Source: an uncultured Bifidobacteriaceae bacterium
Lineage (GTDB): Bacteria > Actinomycetota > Actinomycetes > Actinomycetales > Bifidobacteriaceae
DNA length: 64,000 nucleotides
Assembly: GCA_947253155.1 (NCBI GenBank)
Contig: CAMXYK010000001.1
Location: forward strand, 62,001-126,000
Direction: 5' to 3'
In this document: in pieces, positions 34,252 through 43,050 of the stretch
How the letters are laid out: every line of letters starts with the position of its first letter
Position numbering within the stretch: the stretch's first letter is position 1
Made by a program: the position numbers and the translations under genes
Notes under the pieces: model-generated
The model's database searches: none
The model's input: only the letters and a program-made list of their open reading frames with translations
Told to the model about the DNA's origin: nothing

Positions 34252-35691
34252 TTACTTTCCAACTCCAACGTCTTTAACTTCCGCAAGTTGCGCTAAAGCC
34301 GCGCGCACGCGAAGCATGGCAGTATACGTGCAGTATATGCGTTTAGCATTTTTAGCGTTACCACTAAAATCGCCATTCACAAAAGCTTTAACGTCTTCTT
34401 CCAAATCTGTGTTCACGTTTCTAGCCGCAACCTTATCGTATTGCAGACGCAAAGCCATATCCCACGCACGAGTGCCAGAAACACACGCAACTCCAGTACC
34501 ACTAAAGCTTGCAAAATCAACGTCCCACAGCCAGCTCATGTCTCTACCGTCCGCGTATTCGTCGCAAATTGCAATCATGGTATCGTGATTTTGCGGATGA
34601 TCCGAAGCAATTGCAAGTCTAAAACCAATAGGATTCTTCACTAGAACAAGCTCAACAGGAGCGCCATTAACTTCAATTACTTCGCCTCTACCAAATGCAG
34701 GAGTTACGTGCGAAATTGCTTCCATAAGCGCATCGTCATCGAATTTTTTCAGCGTAGAATTTTGTTTTGCAGCGTCCGCTAATATAGTGCGAACTACAGT
34801 TGCAGCAGCTGCAGCGTTGAAAATATTGTAAGCGCCGTCGAGTTTTACAGAAGTAGTTTTACGCTTGCCGTCAAGTATAAACTCAGCTTCGTGGTCTTCG
34901 ACTTTTGAAAGCACAACGTCTGCTTTAGGAAGATTATTAGCTTTTATTTCTGCAGCATCTTCGCAATTTTCGCTTTTTTCAGCATTATTGTGCAAATCAT
35001 CATCAGTTGGGAACATGCTTTTTACGGCAGTATCCAAGCCAAAATAGCGCACACAAGTCCCGGAAGGAACAACATTTGCGAGCGCACGAATACGCGGATC
35101 TTCGCGGTTTAGCACTACCGTTCCTTCGGTTGCGGCAGCTACGTTGCTTAATAGTTTTGCAGTTGTGTCAATTTCGCCAAATCTGTCGAGCTGGTCTCGC
35201 ATAACGTTTAGCAATAAAGAATAGCGTGGCTTGATTTGATTTACAAAATGCACCGCGTACGCTTCGTCTAGCTCTAAAACTGCAATATCCGCGTCTAGCT
35301 TTCTGCCAAAAGCCGGCATAGTTTTCGCAAGAGCTGCCACTACTCCTCTAGTAAAGTTTGAGCCTGTTGGATTAGTAAATACTTTAAATCCTGCGTCTCG
35401 TAGCATAGAAGTCACCATACGCGTTGTGGTAGTTTTGCCATTAGTTCCGGAAATAAGAACTATTCCGTACGGCAATGATGCAAGAGTACGCGCTAGAAAG
35501 CCGGAATCGAGGCTTTCAATAACTTTACCCGGCAATGCGCTTCCACCATGATGTAGCACCCTAGAAAGAGCGCAAACAAGCTTTCCTACAGCCGGCATTG
35601 CAAAACTGTAGAAATGCTTATGCAAGTTTTTATGGAAATTATTATGCGAATTGCGCGAATTATTATGCGATTCGTAGTCGCCGCTTGACAT
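34252..35691 (-). CDS. murT: Lipid II isoglutaminyl synthase, Mur-ligase subunit MurT
   Basis: A 479-residue Mur-ligase-like subunit that activates D-isoglutamate of lipid II with ATP. The P-loop ISGTNGKTTTTRMVTSML is near residue 85, LELDEAYAVHFV provides the Mur-ligase acidic site, and the C-terminal DUF1727-type domain includes VLVKNPIGFRLAI and the catalytic-type DGRDMSWLWDVDF. The inserted zinc ribbon with two CxxC pairs found in many MurT proteins is absent; an acidic stretch (about 230-262) sits in its place. AGGAG upstream lies within the dnaB 3' end. Operon dnaB-murT-gatD. Confidence 0.93.
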   Translation of the reverse strand: MSSGDYESHNNSRNSHNNFHKNLHKHFYSFAMPAVGKLVCALSRVLHHGGSALPGKVIESLDSGFLARTLASLPYGIVLISGTNGKTTTTRMVTSMLRDAGFKVFTNPTGSNFTRGVVAALAKTMPAFGRKLDADIAVLELDEAYAVHFVNQIKPRYSLLLNVMRDQLDRFGEIDTTAKLLSNVAAATEGTVVLNREDPRIRALANVVPSGTCVRYFGLDTAVKSMFPTDDDLHNNAEKSENCEDAAEIKANNLPKADVVLSKVEDHEAEFILDGKRKTTSVKLDGAYNIFNAAAAATVVRTILADAAKQNSTLKKFDDDALMEAISHVTPAFGRGEVIEVNGAPVELVLVKNPIGFRLAIASDHPQNHDTMIAICDEYADGRDMSWLWDVDFASFSGTGVACVSGTRAWDMALRLQYDKVAARNVNTDLEEDVKAFVNGDFSGNAKNAKRIYCTYTAMLRVRAALAQLAEVKDVGVGK

Positions 35692-35697
35692 GCTAAA

Positions 35698-37170
35698 TCA
35701 CACTCCTGCCTGCTGGTAGTCTTGCGGCATATCCATAAACTTGGAAGTTGCACCCAAGAATGCGAGATTAAATGTATCCGTAGGGCCGTTGCGGTGCTTT
35801 GCCATAATAATATCGGCTTCGCCTGGGCGATCTTCCTTATTGTAAAAATCAGGACGATGCACAAGGAACACCACGTCAGCATCCTGCTCAATAGAACCCG
35901 ATTCACGCAAATCCGAAAGCTGCGGCTTTTTGTCGTTTCGCATTTCCGGTCCGCGGTTAAGCTGGCTTAAAGCCACAACCGGCACTTCAAGCTCTTTTGC
36001 AAGCAACTTAAGTGCACGCGAAAATTCTGAAACTTCTTGCTGGCGGCTTTCAACGCGCTTGCCGGAGCTCATAAGCTGAAGGTAATCGATAACTACCAAT
36101 TTCAAATCATTTGTTTGCTTCAAGCGACGGCATTTTGCGCGAATTTCCATTAAGCTCATATTTGGACTGTCGTCAATAAAAAGCGGAGCGTTCTGCATTT
36201 TTGTCCAAAAATTATTAAGAGTATTCCAACGATCTGGAGTAATATCTTCCGCTCTTCTCATAGCAGCAAGTGGAATATTCGTTTCTGCAGCAATAATGCG
36301 CTGAGCTAATTCCACTTTGCTCATTTCCAAAGAGAATACAATAGTCGTCATATTGTGATGCAATGCAGCCGAACGAGCGAAATCAATACCAAGCGTAGAC
36401 TTTCCCATTGCAGGACGACCTGCAACAACAATCATTTGACCAGGTTGCAAACCTTGCGTAACTTCGTCAATATCGCGAAATCCTGTTGGCACTCCCTGCT
36501 CAAGCTCATGATTTTGCATTTTATCGAGCTGATCAAGCGCATTTTGCAAAACCGGGCCAATAGCAACGTAATCTTGGCGCACTTTGCCAGCACTCATCTC
36601 GTACACTTCTGATTGTGCAAGATTTACAATATCTTCTGCTTGCGCTCCGGAGGCAGAATATCCCATTTGCGCTATTTTTGTGCCAGCAGTAATAACATTT
36701 CGCAAAACGGCATTTTGATGCACAATATCCGCGTAATACATTGCGTTCGCAGCAGTTGGCACGGATGCTACAAGGCTGTGCAAATAATCTGCGCCGCCAA
36801 CTTTATCGAGATTTCCAGCTTTCATCAATTCGTTTGCTACAAGCACAACGTCAACAGGCTGGGATCCTGCAAAAAGAGTAAGAATGGCATCATAAATTGT
36901 TTGATGTTGCGGCAAATAAAAGTCTTCCGTTTCTAGCACTTGCGATACTTCGCCAATAGCATCCTTGCTCATAAGCATTCCGCCAAGTACTGCCATCTCT
37001 GCGTCAACATCGTGCGGAGGGATGCGATCAAACAATGTAGCACCGCTTGTACCGTCAGCATTACGAGACACCCCAGAACCATACATTGAGGTTCCGCTAT
37101 TGCCGTCACGGCTGCTTCCTGCGCGGCTAACATTACCTTTAGTAGACTGCCACATATCATTATCTGCCAT
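35698..37170 (-). CDS. dnaB: Replicative DNA helicase DnaB
   Basis: A 490-residue hexameric helicase. The N-terminal domain (RIPPHDVDAEMAVLGGMLMSKDAI, about 43-66) is followed by the RecA-like domain with Walker A GRPAMGKSTLGIDFARSAA, Walker B LKLVVIDYLQLMS, and the ALSQLNRGPEMR and DLRESGSIEQDADVVFLVHRP motifs. No intein is present. The ATG at 37168-37170 (MADNDMW) lies 7 bases after a TATACT -10-like box with no Shine-Dalgarno between, so a leaderless mRNA is possible; the frame extends 8 codons further. A DnaA-box cluster lies 100-200 bp upstream. First gene of dnaB-murT-gatD. Confidence 0.96.
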   Translation of the reverse strand: MADNDMWQSTKGNVSRAGSSRDGNSGTSMYGSGVSRNADGTSGATLFDRIPPHDVDAEMAVLGGMLMSKDAIGEVSQVLETEDFYLPQHQTIYDAILTLFAGSQPVDVVLVANELMKAGNLDKVGGADYLHSLVASVPTAANAMYYADIVHQNAVLRNVITAGTKIAQMGYSASGAQAEDIVNLAQSEVYEMSAGKVRQDYVAIGPVLQNALDQLDKMQNHELEQGVPTGFRDIDEVTQGLQPGQMIVVAGRPAMGKSTLGIDFARSAALHHNMTTIVFSLEMSKVELAQRIIAAETNIPLAAMRRAEDITPDRWNTLNNFWTKMQNAPLFIDDSPNMSLMEIRAKCRRLKQTNDLKLVVIDYLQLMSSGKRVESRQQEVSEFSRALKLLAKELEVPVVALSQLNRGPEMRNDKKPQLSDLRESGSIEQDADVVFLVHRPDFYNKEDRPGEADIIMAKHRNGPTDTFNLAFLGATSKFMDMPQDYQQAGV

Positions 37171-37267
37171 AAAAACGAGTATAAACGCGCGCACGTATTA
37201 AGACAGAACGGTATTAGAGCTAACACAAATAACCGTAAAGCGCAAATAAAAATATGATTTTGAAAAG

Positions 37268-37371
37268 TTATCCGCACATTATCCACAATGTTATCCCCAC
37301 TATGTGGATAATCTTGTGGGATATCCACTTAGACACGCCTAAAATGTGGATAACTCTTCTTTTTATCCACA
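37268..37371. promoter_or_regulatory. Cluster of DnaA boxes upstream of dnaB
   Basis: Perfect 9-mers TTATCCACA occur at 37279-37287 and 37363-37371 (plus) and as TGTGGATAA at 37303-37311 and 37345-37353 (minus). One-mismatch boxes are TTATCCGCA (37268-37276) and TTATCCCCA (37291-37299); ATATCCACT (37321-37329) has two mismatches. The first four are spaced 11-12 bp. An AT-rich stretch lies to the right (37448-37510). The cluster could regulate dnaB, titrate DnaA, or serve as an origin; the expected oriC by gene order is beyond the right edge. Confidence 0.85.
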
Positions 37372-37413
37372 TCGCTTAATCCGTGCGTGTTATATAAAGT
37401 GCATAATAATGAA

Positions 37414-37445
37414 AAACCGCACACTTTGCGTAAAGCATGCGGTTT
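37414..37445 (-). terminator. Intrinsic terminator of the Amt gene
   Basis: AAACCGCA (37414-37421) pairs with TGCGGTTT (37438-37445), with further partial pairing of CACTTTGCG/CGTAAAGC inside. On the minus strand it is followed by TTTTTCATTATT. It lies 50 bp past the Amt stop. Confidence 0.8.
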
Positions 37446-37494
37446 ATATTTTGCAAATATTTAATTTATTTAAATAAAATATTCGCTATTAAAT

Positions 37495-39366
37495 TTAATT
37501 ATTTTTTATTTTCGAATTATCTGGAGATTCAGATTCTTCCTCGTCTTTTGTAGAAGCAGTTTCTTCTTCCGAATTATCTTCTGAGTTATCTTCCGAATTA
37601 TCTTCTTTTGACTCCTCCTCAGAATTATCTTCCGAATTGTCTTCTTCAGCTTCTTCTTCAGCCTCTTCTTTAGAATTATCTTCAGAATTGTCTTCTAAAT
37701 TATCTTCAGAATCAACTTTCGCACTCTCAGATTCCACACTCTCAGCTTCAACGCTCTCAGCTTCCGCATCATTATCGTCAACTGCAATATCAACGGAAGT
37801 AAGAACTGCCATCTGCGTTTTATTGGCGTCATCATCAGCAACAGCAACTACAGCACCCCCGTGGCTTTGAGCAATAGCAGAGAAATCGTAAGCGCGCTCA
37901 CCCTGATCTACCAAATCAACGCCCTTACGCTCTTTTGCCTCGGAAATACGCCATCCAAAGAGCTTTTCAAGCGCAAAAGCTATAACTGCAGTAACAGCAC
38001 CTGCATAAAGCACCGTAATACCAATCAAGCAAAGTTGCGCAACAAGCTGATGCCAATCTCCAACAGAAAGTAAGCCAGAACCTTCAGCGAATAAACCTAC
38101 CGAAAGCACACCAATAAGAGCAGCAACTCCATTAACACTTACAACATGCAAAGCGCCATCATAACGCATAAAAATACGAGAATGAGTTACGACGGATGAA
38201 ATTAATCCAGCAATAACACCCAAAACTAATGCCCACATCGGCGCAATAACATCTGCAGCAGCAGCGCTAGCAGCTAAACCAGCCATAACGCCTGAGGCAG
38301 CACCAAGGGCAGTAAAGCAGCCAGAATGCAAACGCTCAGTTACTCCCCACGCAAGCATAGAAGCGGATGCAGTAATCGTGGAGCTAACCCAAGCATAGCC
38401 CGCTACACCAGAAATGCCCGCAGAAGATCCAATCATCAAACCTAGCCAGCCGAACCAAATCAGAAAAACTCCAAGCATAACAAATGGAACATTATGCGGA
38501 TGGCGAGCAGCCATACCATTTTCAACAGCAGACTTCACTGCTGAAGTTTCATCTGAAACTTCAGTTACAGTAGCAATAGGGGAAACAACCGCTTCGCTAG
38601 GATTATTTTTAGCATGAGCAACATCAGCCCACAACGCACGAGATAGACGACTTTTATTGCCGCGAGAATTTTCGTGAGAGGAAGCACTTCCAGAATTATC
38701 GTTTGCTCCAACACGAGCAACATTCTTAATATGCAATACAAAGCGCTTAAGAGGGAAATGAGCGTGTCCGCCAATAATCATCACGATTGCAAATGCAGAG
38801 ACGGCTGCAGCAATATGCAATAAAGATCCACCAGCGAAATCATGAACATTAATACCCAATGCTTGAGAAATAGCTCCAGTAGGAGATAAAAGTCCTCCTC
38901 CGCACACCATATGCGCAAGTGGAGCAAATACTAAAGTTACCCACAAAGCAACGAATATGAGCCAAATAGCGTAACGCACGCGCCCTGCCAAAGCGCCTGT
39001 AATTAAAGCTACAGCAACTACAGCGCACGCTAAACGGAAAGCCGCAGGGATTCCACCAGCTAAACCAGAATTAGCATCCATAGACGTAAATACGCCATGA
39101 TCAGCTACCATAGAATCCCTAAACAGCAAGCCACTTAATGGATCTCCAATAATTCCGCCAGCCATATCTTTACCGGCAAAAGCCATTGACCAGCCCCATA
39201 GCGTCCATACGATTGTTGTAACAGCAATAGCACCTGCAGACAGCATCATCATATTTACCATGGATGTAGCGCGCTCACGGCCGCCATAAAATAGGGCAAT
39301 TCCAGGCGTAATAATAAACACTAATGCGCCTGCCAACAATGCCCATTGCGGATCCATTGTGGTCAT
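37495..39366 (-). CDS. Divergent Amt-family ammonium transporter with acidic tail
   Basis: A 623-residue membrane protein with about eleven hydrophobic segments in the Amt/MEP/Rh pattern (DPQWALLAGALVFIITPGIALFYGG at the N-terminus). The first pore His is H184 in DFAGGSLLHIAAAV. At the second pore-His position the segment reads VSVNGVAALIG, so N412 replaces His. A cytosolic-type insert of about 85 residues (205-290) splits the membrane domain, and the last about 90 residues are almost only Glu, Asp, Ser and Asn (EDNSEDNSEE repeats). No PII gene is adjacent. It is downstream of ftsY. Ammonium transport is inferred from family only. Confidence 0.85.
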   Translation of the reverse strand: MTTMDPQWALLAGALVFIITPGIALFYGGRERATSMVNMMMLSAGAIAVTTIVWTLWGWSMAFAGKDMAGGIIGDPLSGLLFRDSMVADHGVFTSMDANSGLAGGIPAAFRLACAVVAVALITGALAGRVRYAIWLIFVALWVTLVFAPLAHMVCGGGLLSPTGAISQALGINVHDFAGGSLLHIAAAVSAFAIVMIIGGHAHFPLKRFVLHIKNVARVGANDNSGSASSHENSRGNKSRLSRALWADVAHAKNNPSEAVVSPIATVTEVSDETSAVKSAVENGMAARHPHNVPFVMLGVFLIWFGWLGLMIGSSAGISGVAGYAWVSSTITASASMLAWGVTERLHSGCFTALGAASGVMAGLAASAAAADVIAPMWALVLGVIAGLISSVVTHSRIFMRYDGALHVVSVNGVAALIGVLSVGLFAEGSGLLSVGDWHQLVAQLCLIGITVLYAGAVTAVIAFALEKLFGWRISEAKERKGVDLVDQGERAYDFSAIAQSHGGAVVAVADDDANKTQMAVLTSVDIAVDDNDAEAESVEAESVESESAKVDSEDNLEDNSEDNSKEEAEEEAEEDNSEDNSEEESKEDNSEDNSEDNSEEETASTKDEEESESPDNSKIKNN

Positions 39367-39509
39367 TTTTCACCTCAATTACTTCAAACAGCGCAATGCA
39401 AACACCACTGCAACTGATGTATCACTTTTATTTCTATTGTACCGAGAAAAGTTACGTAGAGAAAAGTTCGCAAAAATAGAAAAGTCAACAATCATGGTAA
39501 AAATTGCAA

Positions 39510-39537
39510 AGCCTGCTCAGTTTTACGTGAGCAGGCT
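39510..39537 (-). terminator. Intrinsic terminator of ftsY
   Basis: Perfect 10-bp arms AGCCTGCTCA (39510-39519) and TGAGCAGGCT (39528-39537) around an 8-base loop. On the minus strand TTGCAATTTTTAC follows; on the plus strand CTATTTTTGT. It separates ftsY from the Amt gene, so the two are probably transcribed separately. Confidence 0.88.
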
Positions 39538-39552
39538 CTATTTTTGTAAAAC

Positions 39553-40731
39553 TTACGCTAATAATCCGTCAACGAAACTTTTAGGATCAAACTGAACTAA
39601 ATCGTCGGGCCCCTCACCAAGTCCTACTAGTTTTACTGGAACTCCTAATTCACGCTGAACTGCGACGACGATACCGCCTTTAGCTGAACCATCAAGCTTA
39701 GTAAGTGCAACTCCAGTAATACCAATAGCTTCAGCAAATACTTTTGCTTGAGCCATACCATTTTGACCAGTAGTAGCATCCAATACCAGCAGCACTTCAT
39801 CTACTGGCATAGTTTTTTCTACAACTCTACGAATCTTGCCAAGTTCTTCCATAAGATTTGCTTTATTTTGCAAACGTCCAGCTGTGTCTACAATCAACAC
39901 ATCCGCATTCTCGTCTTTCGCTTTATTCGCTGCAATAAAAGCAACTGAAGCAGGATCAGCACCATCTTTATCTGCTCTAAAAACTGGCACATTCACAGCA
40001 GAAGCCCAAGTTTCAAGCTGATCGGCAGCAGCAGCGCGGAAAGTATCAGCCGCAGCAAACATTACAGAACGATGTTGAGCTACAAATAGTCTTGCTAATT
40101 TTCCGGCAGTAGTAGTTTTGCCGGTTCCATTTACGCCAACCATCATAATAACGCCTGGATGATGAGCATCCGACTTATCGGCGTTCAATCGACGATCAGC
40201 ATTCTCGTCTACTACTTCTAAAAGTTTTGCTCGCAAAGCTTCACGAATATCATCAGCGCTTGAAGCACCAGAAATACGAGCATCTTTACGCAACGCGTCT
40301 ACTAATTCTTCACTAGCTTTAGTTCCAACATCAGCCAAAAGCAAAGTATCTTCTACATTTTCCCAATCTTCTTCTGAAAGATTATCTTTGCTTATTATGT
40401 TGAAAAGCGCTCGTCCGAATGGATTGGCACTATGCGATAAACGCTCACGAAGCCTCGTTAAACGAGAAGAATTACTTTCCGGCAACGAATCAGATTTCGC
40501 TACTTTCTTAGCGTCTAAATCTAACTTAGTTTTTGCACGCTTAGATTCAGCCGCACCAGCATCCTCAGATGCCTCCATATTTGCGGAATTATCAACGCTT
40601 TTCGGAATTACTGGCCCGTGGCTATTTCCACGAATGCGCAGAATCACAGCTGCAGTTACCAATAGAACAGCAATGATGACAGCTGCAACTGCAAACCAGA
40701 TAACCATATCCATATCCATAACCATATTCAT
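39553..40731 (-). CDS. ftsY: Signal recognition particle receptor FtsY
   Basis: A 392-residue SRP GTPase that docks ribosome-SRP complexes at the membrane. An N-terminal hydrophobic anchor (about residues 8-30) and an acidic/basic A-domain precede the N domain (NPFGRALFNIISKDNLSEEDWENVEDTLLLADVG). The G domain shows GVNGTGKTTTAGKLA (G1), DTFRAAAADQLETW, VDTAGRLQNKANLM (G3), TKLDGSAKGG (G4) and GLGEGPDDLVQFDP. The ATG at 40731 is chosen; a TTG 12 codons upstream is less convincing. The first codons form a Met-Asp-Met repeat. Membrane-anchored FtsY is usual in actinobacteria. Confidence 0.95.
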   Translation of the reverse strand: MNMVMDMDMVIWFAVAAVIIAVLLVTAAVILRIRGNSHGPVIPKSVDNSANMEASEDAGAAESKRAKTKLDLDAKKVAKSDSLPESNSSRLTRLRERLSHSANPFGRALFNIISKDNLSEEDWENVEDTLLLADVGTKASEELVDALRKDARISGASSADDIREALRAKLLEVVDENADRRLNADKSDAHHPGVIMMVGVNGTGKTTTAGKLARLFVAQHRSVMFAAADTFRAAAADQLETWASAVNVPVFRADKDGADPASVAFIAANKAKDENADVLIVDTAGRLQNKANLMEELGKIRRVVEKTMPVDEVLLVLDATTGQNGMAQAKVFAEAIGITGVALTKLDGSAKGGIVVAVQRELGVPVKLVGLGEGPDDLVQFDPKSFVDGLLA

Positions 40732-40912
40732 GTCATCAAGCCTATGAAAATCAAGGGACACTAGCAATACATTTCACTATTTCTTCTCATATTTACTACA
40801 GTTTTGTTTAAATCTACCGCAGTTTCAAAGTATCTATTACACTATTAAAGACAGTAAACGTTGTGCTTAAAAGTAAATTTTGTAATTCTAAATAACATAA
40901 CAAGGAGTAGTT

Positions 40913-41173
40913 ATGGCAGATAAGGTAACTGTAGAAGTATACGGTGCAAATTGGTGCGGTGATTGCATACGCGCAAAAGCTGCTTTGAATCAATATGGCG
41001 TAGCTTTTATTTGGCATGATATTGAGACAGAAGATGGTGCTGCAGATAAAGCAATTGAGATTAGCGGTCAAAAGCATATTCCAGTAGTTACTTTTGAAGA
41101 TAATACTTTTATGGTAGAGCCTTCAGCCACGCAAATCAAAACAAAGCTAGAAGATTTAGGATTATTAAAATAA
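40913..41173 (+). CDS. Glutaredoxin/mycoredoxin-like thiol oxidoreductase
   Basis: An 86-residue thioredoxin-fold protein with the redox motif WCGDC (residues 14-18), cis-proline in HIPVVTFED and a helical C-terminus. Short actinobacterial members of this class act as mycoredoxins or as small glutaredoxins. Bifidobacteria are not known for mycothiol, so the partner thiol or reductase is uncertain. AAGGAG lies 8 bases before the ATG. It is monocistronic, followed by tRNA-Lys. Confidence 0.88.
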   Translation: MADKVTVEVYGANWCGDCIRAKAALNQYGVAFIWHDIETEDGAADKAIEISGQKHIPVVTFEDNTFMVEPSATQIKTKLEDLGLLK

Positions 41174-41244
41174 TTCATGCGTAACACGCTCAAATGCACT
41201 ACTATTCACTTCGTCGCTTGAATGTAGTATACTTGGCATTTGTT

Positions 41245-41317
41245 GCCCCTTTAGCTCAATTGGCAGAGCAGAGTCCTTTTAAGTCTTGGGTTGTGGGTTC
41301 GAGTCCCACAGGGGGCA
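41245..41317 (+). tRNA. tRNA-Lys (UUU)
   Basis: A 73-nt cloverleaf. The acceptor stem is GCCCCTT/AGGGGGC, D arm GCTC/GAGC, T arm GTGGG-TTCGAGT-CCCAC, discriminator A at 41317. The anticodon loop CTTTTAA gives anticodon TTT at 41278-41280. The anticodon stem carries a G-U pair at 27-43 and a U-U mismatch at 30-40. CCA is not encoded. A T-run follows. Confidence 0.93.
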
Positions 41318-41362
41318 CTTTTTTATACCTAAATTTAAGCTATAGAATCTCACCAATAAAAA

Positions 41363-42787
41363 TCAACTTGCCCAAACACTGGCGTCTTGATCGTCTTCGT
41401 CAATATTAGTTCCGTGATTAGTTGGTTGAGAATACGTATATTCATCGTCCACTACACCAGAATCAGCGTCTGCGTTTATTGCAGCAAGCACACGCTTATC
41501 CATCTTGTATTGCGGAAGCACATTCTTAATGTAACTTGTTACAGCATCTTGCATCGCAACGTCGTGACCAACTTTTTCTGCCATAAACCAGCGATGATCC
41601 AAAACTTCGTGGAAGAACTGAGCCGGCTCGATTTGTGAACGGAATTCAGGAGGAATCATGCGAACTGTTGGCTCGAATACTTCTCGCATCCAATCAGTTG
41701 CAACAATCTCCAGCTCTTCACCTTGACGCCATGTAGAAGTACGATACGCGTCCAAATCGTTAAGCAACCTGCGAGCCTGATTTTCTTGCACATCCAAGCC
41801 TGTTAAGCGAAGCAGCTTGCGCGACGCATAGCCTGCATCCACAACTCGAGGACGAACCAATACTCGACGTCCGTCTTCTGAAGTTTTCATTTCCAACTCA
41901 TCAACGTCGAATCCAAGCTCATTAAGCCTATTCACACGACGCTCAATACGCCACATTTCATCCGGGCTGAACTTATCAACGTCAGTAAGAGTGCTCCACA
42001 AGGAGTGATATCGATCGACCAGACGATTTCCTATTGTTATTTCATCTACTTCTGTAGGCAAAAGTTGGCCTGAACTCAAATCCATAAGTTCGCCAATAAT
42101 ATTGGTTCTAGCTAAATCAATATCGTATTCGCGCTGACCTTCTGTCAAACTTCCGTGCAAATCACCAGTTTCTGCGTCAACAAGGAATGCAGAAAACGCA
42201 TCTGCATCTCTTAAAAACAGTACGTTAGAAAGCGAAACATCGCCCCAATAAAAACCTGAAAGGTGCAAACGCACCATCAATACAGCCAATGCGTCTATAA
42301 GACGCTCAGCAGTATCCGGACGTAACGTTCTAGCAAACAAAGCGCGATATGGAAGAGAAAACTTTAAATGCTTAGTTACAAGTATTGCCTCAAGCATTTC
42401 ACCATTAGCATCACGTCTACCTGCCACAACCGCTATAGGCGTAACTGTTGGAAGCTCGAGTTTACGAAGTCGTCGTAGAAGTTCGTATTCTCGTTCTGCA
42501 ACTTGACGAGTAATTTCCTTCATTGCGTAAACTTCGTCGCCAACGTGGACGAATCGAACAATATGTCGAGAAATACCACGTGGCAAATTTACGAACAAAT
42601 CAGCTGGCCATTGAGAAAGAGGTAGCTCCCATGGGAGTGTGAACATTTTTGGATTCGAGCTAGCTGCAGTAATTTTAAGCGCCTGCGGTTCTTGAGACGA
42701 CGCATTCTCATCCTGCGCAGATACTGAAGTTGCCTGCAGAGCACGCGGGTCCAATTGAGGAGCGTCATTCCATTCCATAATGTCCAT
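41363..42787 (-). CDS. DUF4032 protein with lipopolysaccharide-kinase-like domain
   Basis: A 474-residue actinobacterial protein. Residues about 75-235 form an RIO/WaaP-like kinase fold: YAMKEITRQVAEREYELL holds the ATP-site Lys and Glu, LHLSGFYWGDVSLSNVLFL the catalytic-loop Asp and Asn, and FLVDAETGDL the metal-binding Asp. The C-terminal half (about 240-450) is DUF4032, with VVDAGYASRKLLRLTGLDVQENQARRLLNDL and QIEPAQFFHEVLDHRWFMAEKVG. Substrate and role are unknown. A second Met lies at codon 4. The active-site residues seem intact, so it is probably catalytic. Confidence 0.85.
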   Translation of the reverse strand: MDIMEWNDAPQLDPRALQATSVSAQDENASSQEPQALKITAASSNPKMFTLPWELPLSQWPADLFVNLPRGISRHIVRFVHVGDEVYAMKEITRQVAEREYELLRRLRKLELPTVTPIAVVAGRRDANGEMLEAILVTKHLKFSLPYRALFARTLRPDTAERLIDALAVLMVRLHLSGFYWGDVSLSNVLFLRDADAFSAFLVDAETGDLHGSLTEGQREYDIDLARTNIIGELMDLSSGQLLPTEVDEITIGNRLVDRYHSLWSTLTDVDKFSPDEMWRIERRVNRLNELGFDVDELEMKTSEDGRRVLVRPRVVDAGYASRKLLRLTGLDVQENQARRLLNDLDAYRTSTWRQGEELEIVATDWMREVFEPTVRMIPPEFRSQIEPAQFFHEVLDHRWFMAEKVGHDVAMQDAVTSYIKNVLPQYKMDKRVLAAINADADSGVVDDEYTYSQPTNHGTNIDEDDQDASVWAS

Positions 42788-42962
42788 TTACCAATCAGCT
42801 CAATGCCAACAATATCTCTGTATTGCATACACAATGCAGATTAATTACTGACTAATTATTGATAACAACTATATATAATAAGCCATCCACAATAACGATA
42901 TTTTTTAAACACGCTATTTTTATGTTTTATATAACTTTTATAGTTCTTTTTGTTGGCAAAAA

Positions 42963-42990
42963 CGGGGTTCGCGTTATTTTGCGAACCCCG
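42963..42990 (-). terminator. Intrinsic terminator of the MsiK/UgpC-type gene
   Basis: Perfect arms CGGGGTTCGC (42963-42972) and GCGAACCCCG (42981-42990) with an 8-base loop. On the minus strand TTTTTGCCAAC follows. It lies 60 bp past the stop of the ABC ATPase gene. Confidence 0.92.
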
Positions 42991-43050
42991 CATACCTTTA
43001 TACCTAAAGTTTGCTTATCATGCTTATGCTATAGCATTCAAAGCTACTTA

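Noticed and set aside
37268..37510. The chromosomal oriC
   Set aside because: The box cluster and AT-rich flank look origin-like, but dnaA, dnaN, rpmH and rnpA are absent here and the parS/parB block points to an origin beyond the right edge. Kept as a DnaA-binding cluster only.
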